Source: Clostridia bacterium (GTDB taxonomy: Bacteria > UBA6262 > WVXT01 > JAUXBS01). Taken from it: 33,682 nucleotides of DNA. The stretch lies in NCBI GenBank assembly GCA_030618495.1, contig JAUXDE010000003.1:1-33682 (forward strand), read 5' to 3'. The position numbers were made by a program, and so were the translations under genes. The notes below the pieces were generated by a model, which made no database searches, was not told the origin of the DNA, and saw nothing but the letters and a program-made list of their open reading frames with translations. Positions 27,823 through 33,682 of the stretch are shown piece after piece (position 1 is the stretch's first letter; each line of letters begins with the position of its first letter).

Positions 27823-28380
27823 ATGATTAACGCTGTTGACATCAGGAAGGGAATGAATATTATTGTGGGCGGGAAACTGTATGTTGTCCTTGACAGGCAG
27901 CACCATAAGCCGGGTAAAGGCGGAGCGGTGATGAGGACAAAAATTAAGAACCTGGACACAGGAGCCATTACGGAAAGAACTTTCAGGGGAGGGGACAAGA
28001 TAGAGGAAACGTACCTTGAAAGAAAAAAACACCAGTACCTGTACAGCGATAAGAACGGTTGTTTTTTTATGAACATGGAAACCTATGAACAGATTTCATT
28101 GTCTAAGGAACAGCTGGGAAAATCGGTGGGATTCTTAAAAGAAAATATGGATGTGAATATTCTCATGCATGTAGACAGGATAATAGGGGTGGATTTACCC
28201 AAGAACATTGTTTTAAAAGTTACATACGCCGAACCCGGACACAGGGGAGACACTGCAACTAATGTCCAGAAGCAGGCAACCGTTGAAACAGGCATTGAAG
28301 TGCAGGTTCCGTTGTTCATTAACATAGGGGATTCAATAGTGATTAATGTTGAAACGGGCAAGTACGTGTCAAGAAATTAA
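27823..28380 (+). CDS. efp: translation elongation factor P
   Basis: 185 aa; MINAVDIRKGMNIIVGGKLYVVLDRQHHKPGKGGAVMRTKIKNLDTGAITERTFRGGDKIEE; C-terminal VQVPLFINIGDSIVINVETGKYVSR. Confidence 0.97.
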   Translation: MINAVDIRKGMNIIVGGKLYVVLDRQHHKPGKGGAVMRTKIKNLDTGAITERTFRGGDKIEETYLERKKHQYLYSDKNGCFFMNMETYEQISLSKEQLGKSVGFLKENMDVNILMHVDRIIGVDLPKNIVLKVTYAEPGHRGDTATNVQKQATVETGIEVQVPLFINIGDSIVINVETGKYVSRN

Positions 28381-28407
28381 AAAGGACAAACCTCAGGGAG
28401 ATAAAAA

Positions 28408-28884
28408 ATGAGTATAGACAAGGAATTAAAAAAAGTTGAAAAATTCATAGGTTCCCTGAAGAAAACGGACGTTGTTGAGCTTCTCTGGGAAAAAAACGGG
28501 GTAAAAATAGGATTCAAGAAAGACGATGATTCCGTTAATAACAACAGTAATGCCCATGTTAATAAAGCGCAGGCTGTCCGCGGGGCTGAAGTAAGCAATT
28601 CCGCCAATGCCCCGGAGCTGAATGATGGTAACTATATGACGGTCAAATCGAGAATGGTGGGGACATTTTACCTGTCGCCTTCGCCGGATAGCCCGGTTTA
28701 TGTAAGCGCGGGGGATGAGGTAAAATCGGGCGGCAGGATTTGCATGATTGAGGCGATGAAAGTTATGAGGGAAATAACAATTGATAAGGATGCAAGGATA
28801 ATTAAGGTATTGATTGAAAACGGACATCCCGTTGAATACAACCAGGATATGTTTTTAATTGAGCCTCTGAACAAAACCAAATAA
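28408..28884 (+). CDS. accB: biotin carboxyl carrier protein of acetyl-CoA carboxylase
   Basis: MVGTFYLSPSPDSPVYVSAGDEVKSGGRICMIEAMKVMREITIDKDARIIKVLIENGHPVEYNQDMFLI (EAMKVM biotinylation motif). Confidence 0.95.
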   Translation: MSIDKELKKVEKFIGSLKKTDVVELLWEKNGVKIGFKKDDDSVNNNSNAHVNKAQAVRGAEVSNSANAPELNDGNYMTVKSRMVGTFYLSPSPDSPVYVSAGDEVKSGGRICMIEAMKVMREITIDKDARIIKVLIENGHPVEYNQDMFLIEPLNKTK

Positions 28885-28907
28885 CACTAAGGAGGCCGCA
28901 AAGACCA

Positions 28908-30110
28908 ATGGCTAAACTTTCAATTGCGAATATTGATATTAAGGGAAAGAAAGTGCTCATGAGATGTGATTTCAACGTTCCGCTTGATGGAAACCGGAAT
29001 ATAACGGATGATACCAGGATAAAGGCCGCATTGAAGACTATAAATTATATCCTTGATAATGATTGTCCCGTGATACTGTGTTCCCATCTCGGAAGGCCAA
29101 AGGGAACGGTGAAGCCGGAACTGAGCCTGAAACCTGTCGCAGAAAGGCTGAAAGAACTCGTTCCTTCAGCTTTAAAAGTGATGATGGCTCCTGACTGTGT
29201 CGGGGAGGAAGTAAGGGAAATGGCGGGGGCATTGAAGCCAAAGGAAATACTGCTTCTGGAAAACCTTCGCTTCCATTCGGAAGAAACAGGCAATGACGAT
29301 AATTTTGCAAAGGAACTTGCTTCAATGGCAGAGGTATTCGTTCAGGAGGCTTTCGGCACGGTGCACCGCGCGCATGCTTCGACTGTGGGCGTGACAAGTC
29401 ATCTTACCGCGGTGGCGGGGTTCCTGGTTCAGAAGGAAATAGATTATCTCGGCGATGCAGTGAATAACGCCCGGAAGCCGTTTGTAGCGATACTGGGCGG
29501 CGCAAAAATATCAGGAAAGATAGAAGTGCTTAAGAGCCTTGCCGGAAGAGTTGATACAATGATAATAGGCGGAGGAATGATTTATACTTTCCTGAAATCA
29601 AAAGGCATAAGCATAGGGAATTCCCTTCTTGAAGAGGATAAAATAGGCACGGCAAAAGAAGTAATGGAGGCGGCGGCAGCTAATAATGTCAAGCTTCTTC
29701 TGCCGGAAGACCATATAACGGCCGACAAAGTTGCGCCTGACGCGGAATCAAGGGAGATACCGGAGCTCAATATTCCCGAAGGGCAGATAGGTGTTGATAT
29801 AGGCCCGAAGACAATAAAGAAATACGTTGATGAAATAAAATCCGCAAAGACCATAGTATGGAACGGTCCAATGGGAGTGTTTGAAATAGATAAATTCGCG
29901 AAAGGTACGCTGGAAATTGCAAAAGCGGTGGCTGAAGCCACTGGAAAAGGAGCGGTTTCCGTTATAGGAGGCGGTGATTCTGTAGCTGCCGTAAACAAGA
30001 TGAAACTAAATGATAAAATGACCCACATATCAACGGGAGGAGGGGCTTCGCTTGAATTCCTTGAAGGAAAAGACCTTCCCGGAATAGCAGCGCTAAAAGA
30101 TAGAGTTTAG
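28908..30110 (+). CDS. pgk: phosphoglycerate kinase
   Basis: KKVLMRCDFNVPLDGNRNITDDTRI, VILCSHLGRPKG, LLLENLRFHSEE, FGTVHRAHASTVG, AILGGAKISGKIEVL, TIVWNGPMGVFE, VIGGGDSVAAVNK, HISTGGGASLEFLEGKDLPGI. Confidence 0.98.
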   Translation: MAKLSIANIDIKGKKVLMRCDFNVPLDGNRNITDDTRIKAALKTINYILDNDCPVILCSHLGRPKGTVKPELSLKPVAERLKELVPSALKVMMAPDCVGEEVREMAGALKPKEILLLENLRFHSEETGNDDNFAKELASMAEVFVQEAFGTVHRAHASTVGVTSHLTAVAGFLVQKEIDYLGDAVNNARKPFVAILGGAKISGKIEVLKSLAGRVDTMIIGGGMIYTFLKSKGISIGNSLLEEDKIGTAKEVMEAAAANNVKLLLPEDHITADKVAPDAESREIPELNIPEGQIGVDIGPKTIKKYVDEIKSAKTIVWNGPMGVFEIDKFAKGTLEIAKAVAEATGKGAVSVIGGGDSVAAVNKMKLNDKMTHISTGGGASLEFLEGKDLPGIAALKDRV

Positions 30111-30149
30111 GATTTAATGTTTTAAATTTAGTGTTTAGCATTTGAATTT
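30102..30149 (+). repeat. degenerate 7-bp-period NNNNTTT repeat between pgk and secG
   Basis: AGAGTTT-AGGATTT-AATGTTT-TAAATTT-AGTGTTT-AGCATTT-GAATTT; overlaps the pgk stop codon. Confidence 0.6.
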
Positions 30150-30167
30150 AAGAAGGAGGGATTAATA

Positions 30168-30542
30168 ATGAGTAATGTGGTTCTGGTTGTTCACATCATT
30201 ACGTCGATTGTGCTGGTTCTCATAATACTTCTGCAGATAGGGAAGGGCGCCAGTATGGCAAATCTTTTTGGCGGGGGCAGCAGTGATGCCGTGTTCTCGG
30301 GAGCGGGCGGCGATGTGTTCATGAAGAAAATAACAGTTGTTTTTGCCGTTGTTTTTGCCCTGACGTCGCTCGGGCTTACCGTATTATCCTCAAGAGGTTC
30401 TTCAAAAACAGTCATGGATAAGGTTACCCAGTCAGCTCCGCCTGTAACAGGAGTGGGCGAGGAAGAAAGCGCTATTGCGGAAGAAGAAAAGGTTCCTGTT
30501 CCGGCTGAAGAAAAACCTGCAGAGCCTTTTAATGTAGACTAA
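30168..30542 (+). CDS. secG: preprotein translocase subunit SecG
   Basis: Two TM helices around LQIGKGASMANLFGGGSSDAVFSGAGGDVFMKKITVVFAVVFALTSLGLTVLS. Confidence 0.93.
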   Translation: MSNVVLVVHIITSIVLVLIILLQIGKGASMANLFGGGSSDAVFSGAGGDVFMKKITVVFAVVFALTSLGLTVLSSRGSSKTVMDKVTQSAPPVTGVGEEESAIAEEEKVPVPAEEKPAEPFNVD

Positions 30543-30548
30543 ACCTAT

Positions 30549-30631
30549 GCCGAGGTGGTGGAACTTGGTAGACATGTACGCTTGAGGGGCGTATGGGGCG
30601 ACCCGTGCGGGTTCAAATCCCGCCCTCGGCA
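30549..30631 (+). tRNA. tRNA-Leu (anticodon GAG)
   Basis: Acceptor GCCGAGG/CCTCGGC, anticodon stem TACGC/GCGTA with loop TTGAGGG, long variable arm, T arm GCGGG-TTCAAAT-CCCGC, discriminator A; CCA not encoded. Confidence 0.95.
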
Positions 30632-30676
30632 TTAATAAGATGTTCTAAACAATAAAATTTAATGGAGGTAAAGCCT

Positions 30677-31555
30677 ATGAGCGCTAAGAAAATCCTTACA
30701 ATAGATGATGATGACAGCATAAGGTTATTATTGAAAGTCCTCCTCAAACAGGCAGGGTATGAAGTCGAGGGGAAAGGAAGCGCGGAAGAAGGGTTGGAGG
30801 AACTGAAAAATAACAAGTATGACATTCTTCTTCTTGATATTATTCTGCCGGAACAGACGGGAATCGATATTCTGCCTGAAGTAGTTAAGAATTATCCGGA
30901 TATGGATGTTATAATGATATCGGGCTATGGGGACATGGGAGTTGTTATGGATTGTTTCCGAATGGGCGCCTACGATTATATTGCAAAACCCTTCAGCAAG
31001 GATTACCTTGTTAGTTCCGTAGAGAGATGCACGAAAAAGGAACTGCCTCCTGAAGTGGCGCATGAATACGATGAAAACGTAAACTTCCTGTACGATGTAA
31101 GCAAGGCAATAAAGAACCCGATGCCGATTGATAAGCTTGCGGAAACGATTATACTTGCGGGAATGAAAACCTTGAAGACGGACAGCGGTTCCCTGATGCT
31201 TGTGGATGAAGAAGCGCAGGAATTAGTGCTGAAGAAAACGCTCGGATTGAACAAGGATAAAATAAAAACCAACAGGGTAAAAATAGGCGAAGGGATAAGC
31301 GGTTGGGTGGCAAAGGAGAAAAAACCACTGCTCTTTGTTGACGAGTATGAGGATAACCCGGAATTCAAAAAGAATGAACCATGCAAGGACATAAAGTCAG
31401 CCGTTATCGTGCCCCTGGTACTTGAAGATAAGTTGGTGGGCGTACTGAACGTAAACAACGTTGTTTCCGAAAGGAAGCTTTCGGACCAGGACCTGAAGAT
31501 GATGACTATATTCTCAAAGGACTGCGCAAGAGCCATAGTCAATTTAACCGCCTGA
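30677..31555 (+). CDS. response regulator receiver + GAF domain protein
   Basis: REC domain KKILTIDDDDSIRLLLKVLLKQAGYEVE...DILLLDIILPEQTGIDILPEV...MISGYGD...YDYIAKPF, then GAF (GSLMLVDEEAQELVLKKTLGLNKDK...GEGISGWVAKEKKPLLFVDEYEDNPEF...SAVIVPLVLEDKLVGVLNVNN). The ATG at 30662 overlaps the RBS, so 30677 is preferred. Confidence 0.92.
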   Translation: MSAKKILTIDDDDSIRLLLKVLLKQAGYEVEGKGSAEEGLEELKNNKYDILLLDIILPEQTGIDILPEVVKNYPDMDVIMISGYGDMGVVMDCFRMGAYDYIAKPFSKDYLVSSVERCTKKELPPEVAHEYDENVNFLYDVSKAIKNPMPIDKLAETIILAGMKTLKTDSGSLMLVDEEAQELVLKKTLGLNKDKIKTNRVKIGEGISGWVAKEKKPLLFVDEYEDNPEFKKNEPCKDIKSAVIVPLVLEDKLVGVLNVNNVVSERKLSDQDLKMMTIFSKDCARAIVNLTA

Positions 31556-31593
31556 AGCACTGCCTGTTCTTCATCATTTAAACACAAACCTTT

Positions 31594-33507
31594 ATGGGGG
31601 TCTATGTGACAAATAAAAATAACGAAAGATTAACGGGGTTCGGAATGAAATATTTCCAGCAAATGTTAATATTTGTAAGAAACACTACGCTGGGAGTAGC
31701 AGCGGCGTTAGTTTTACTGCCGTTGGCGTCTTTTGCCGGGGATAATGAAGAGTCTTTTCTTTTCAACCTGGAAGAAGTGGTAGTGACAGGGACAAGGAGC
31801 TTGCGGATATTAAAGGACGTTCCGATTGAAACCAACGTGGTTACAAGGAATGAAATGGAGCAGGCGGGCGTTAAGGACGCGGCTGATGCAATACGCATGG
31901 TGCCGGGCTTGAGTATATCCGGAGGAGCTCCGCTGGGCGGTAACCGCAGGCTGACAGGGCTTATAAGGGGTTTACCGGCTCATTACAGCCTGCTTTTAAT
32001 TGACGGAAAGAGGACAAAGAGCGAGCATATACATACGGGAATCAACATGAATGTTGTCCCGGTTGAAATGATTGAGAGGATTGAGGTGATAAAGGGTCCT
32101 GCTTCGGCTATTTACGGGAGCGACGCGTTTGGAGGAGTCATTAATATCATAACGCGGAAATTCCCCGGGAAACACTTATTCAACCTTGATACGTCGTACG
32201 GGACTTTTAACACAGGGAACATGGGAATAACATACGGTTCACAGGCGGGAAAGCTTGATTATACGTTAAGCGGGAAAATGGTCAATACAGGCGCGTTTGA
32301 CGGTTACAGGCAGAGGAACCTGATGGCCAAAGCAGAGTATAAACTCAGTGAAAAAAATATACTTGATATGAGCGCAAAGTATTATTTGAACGGTTACAAT
32401 AAAAGCGGTGTTCCGGCAACCGATTCGTTGTTTGATTTCACAATGGGTTTGAGGAGGGATTATGGAGGTAATTCATCCCTCAAGGTGGACGGTTATTTCT
32501 GTGATTTCAACCAGGATGCAAAGGAAACCGGGAATACCACGGTAGAAATGGATGCCGTATACCACAATGATTTCAGCAAAAAACACAGCATCACCGCAGG
32601 TGTGGAGATGAAGCGTGATGATTTTAAGAGATTGGCAACACCGGCGAAGTGCGAAAATATTTACAGCACTTTTGTTGAAGAAGAAATTAAGTTATCAGAC
32701 AGATTCAATTACGTCGCGGCTTTAAGGGTTGACCTGCACCCGGGCCTGAATCCCATTTTTACCCCGAAAGTAAATTTCCTTTATAAAGCGGCTGAAAAAA
32801 CGAGCCTGAGGTTTGAAGCGGGCACCGGGTTCAGGGCGCCGTCACTCCAGGATCGTTACGAATACCATTACTGGCACAAGACATACTGGAGAGATGGAAA
32901 CCCCGACTTAAAACCTGAATACTCTGTCAGTTTCAACCTTGGGGTTGAACAGAGGTTTATAGAGGACAGGCTAATGGGCAGGCTCTCGCTGTTCAGGAAC
33001 AACATCACGGACATGATTAACGTCACCGCGGACCTGGGGCTTGACCCGAACGACGGTCAGCAGGTATACGGCAGGGAGAACCTGGCAACGGCCTTTACCC
33101 AGGGGGCTGAGATCGAATTCCGCTGGAGGGTTTTCAATCCTCTTGATGTTATATTCTGCTACAATTTCCTCGACGCGAAGGACGATGAAGGTAAAGTCCT
33201 TTCCTATAATCCGGAACATTCATTCAACCTGCGCTTTTACAGTAACTGGGATGATGCCGGCATCGTGATGTATTTATCCATGGAAAGCGCGGTTAACAGG
33301 TTCTACAAGGATAAAGAAGGGAGCGTTGAACCGCTCGACGACTATACCCTGTTAAACTTCAACCTGATAAAAAAGGTTATTAAGAGCCTGGATGTTTATC
33401 TTACGGTCGGAAACATTCTAAACCAGTCATTTGAGAGTTATGAGGAAGGAAAAGCTGAGACGAGTTTAGGCAGGACATTCACGTTCGGAGTGAAATACAA
33501 GTTATAA
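31594..33507 (+). CDS. TonB-dependent outer membrane receptor
   Basis: Signal region then TonB-box-like EEVVVTGTRS; plug domain DAADAIRMVPGLSISGG...LIRGLPAHYSLLLIDGKRT...VPVEMIERIEVIKGPASAIYGSDAFGGVINIITRK; barrel GTGFRAPSLQDRYEYHYWHKTYWRDGNPDLKPEYSVSFNLGVEQ; C-terminal FGVKYKL. Confidence 0.95.
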   Translation: MGVYVTNKNNERLTGFGMKYFQQMLIFVRNTTLGVAAALVLLPLASFAGDNEESFLFNLEEVVVTGTRSLRILKDVPIETNVVTRNEMEQAGVKDAADAIRMVPGLSISGGAPLGGNRRLTGLIRGLPAHYSLLLIDGKRTKSEHIHTGINMNVVPVEMIERIEVIKGPASAIYGSDAFGGVINIITRKFPGKHLFNLDTSYGTFNTGNMGITYGSQAGKLDYTLSGKMVNTGAFDGYRQRNLMAKAEYKLSEKNILDMSAKYYLNGYNKSGVPATDSLFDFTMGLRRDYGGNSSLKVDGYFCDFNQDAKETGNTTVEMDAVYHNDFSKKHSITAGVEMKRDDFKRLATPAKCENIYSTFVEEEIKLSDRFNYVAALRVDLHPGLNPIFTPKVNFLYKAAEKTSLRFEAGTGFRAPSLQDRYEYHYWHKTYWRDGNPDLKPEYSVSFNLGVEQRFIEDRLMGRLSLFRNNITDMINVTADLGLDPNDGQQVYGRENLATAFTQGAEIEFRWRVFNPLDVIFCYNFLDAKDDEGKVLSYNPEHSFNLRFYSNWDDAGIVMYLSMESAVNRFYKDKEGSVEPLDDYTLLNFNLIKKVIKSLDVYLTVGNILNQSFESYEEGKAETSLGRTFTFGVKYKL

Positions 33508-33682
33508 TCAGTCGCGGTGTTGTGCCCCAAATCAAACCCCAAGCCATTCTTCACGTTATATAAATCACATTTCAGCCGGTTTCATTAATGTAATAAAATT
33601 GTAAAGAAAATGTGTTTTTTTACCATTAATTCAAAAACAGCACATCCGTAAAGGTATTATAATATAAGGATATATATTCATA

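Noticed and set aside
30432-30632. Minus-strand ORF reading [23 protein letters not shown]...
   Set aside because: It is the antisense of tRNA-Leu(GAG); this [13 protein letters not shown]-type peptide is a known spurious translation artefact of tRNA-Leu genes.
31003-31587. 194-aa minus-strand ORF
   Set aside because: Antisense to the REC-GAF gene; Ser/Phe-rich mirror translation without recognisable domains.
33508-33682. Possible promoter (TATAAT at 33658-33663) at the window end
   Set aside because: No convincing -35 hexamer at proper spacing and the downstream gene is outside the window.
1-33682. CRISPR arrays, prophage, complete IS elements or defence systems
   Set aside because: No regularly spaced direct repeats, no transposase, integrase, Cas or restriction-type proteins were recognised in any frame; the only mobile-like sequences are the short palindromic elements between aroE and aroC.

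Overview
This window is gene-dense, with essentially all genes on the + strand. It comes from a didermic bacterium: it carries BamA/Omp85, a TonB-dependent receptor and other beta-barrel-like proteins. In order it holds: a PEBP-family 3' fragment, a TPR protein and a CsgG-like lipoprotein; a one-carbon/lipoate block (fhs, free-standing lipoyl domain, dihydrolipoamide dehydrogenase, lipB, lipA, fchA-like cyclodeaminase, folD) ending at a rho-independent terminator; a hexulose-6-phosphate synthase/RraA fusion with split transketolase; an envelope block (NHL-repeat lipoprotein, a 1456-aa repeat-containing outer-membrane-like protein with a G10 tract, BamA-like protein); glycan genes (two GT4 glycosyltransferases, a polyprenyl glycosylphosphotransferase); a PmbA/TldD-like protein; aroE-aroC-aroK, an M24 peptidase, efp, accB, pgk, secG, tRNA-Leu(GAG), a REC-GAF protein and a TonB-dependent receptor. 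The most unusual structure is the aroE-aroC junction. There, two diverged copies of the aroE 3' coding tail are each followed directly by a different palindromic element: a perfect 36-bp palindrome, and a 96-bp element with perfect 28-bp inverted arms that resembles REP/RAYT-type or MITE-like repeats. Product names come from recognising protein motifs by eye; no database search was run.
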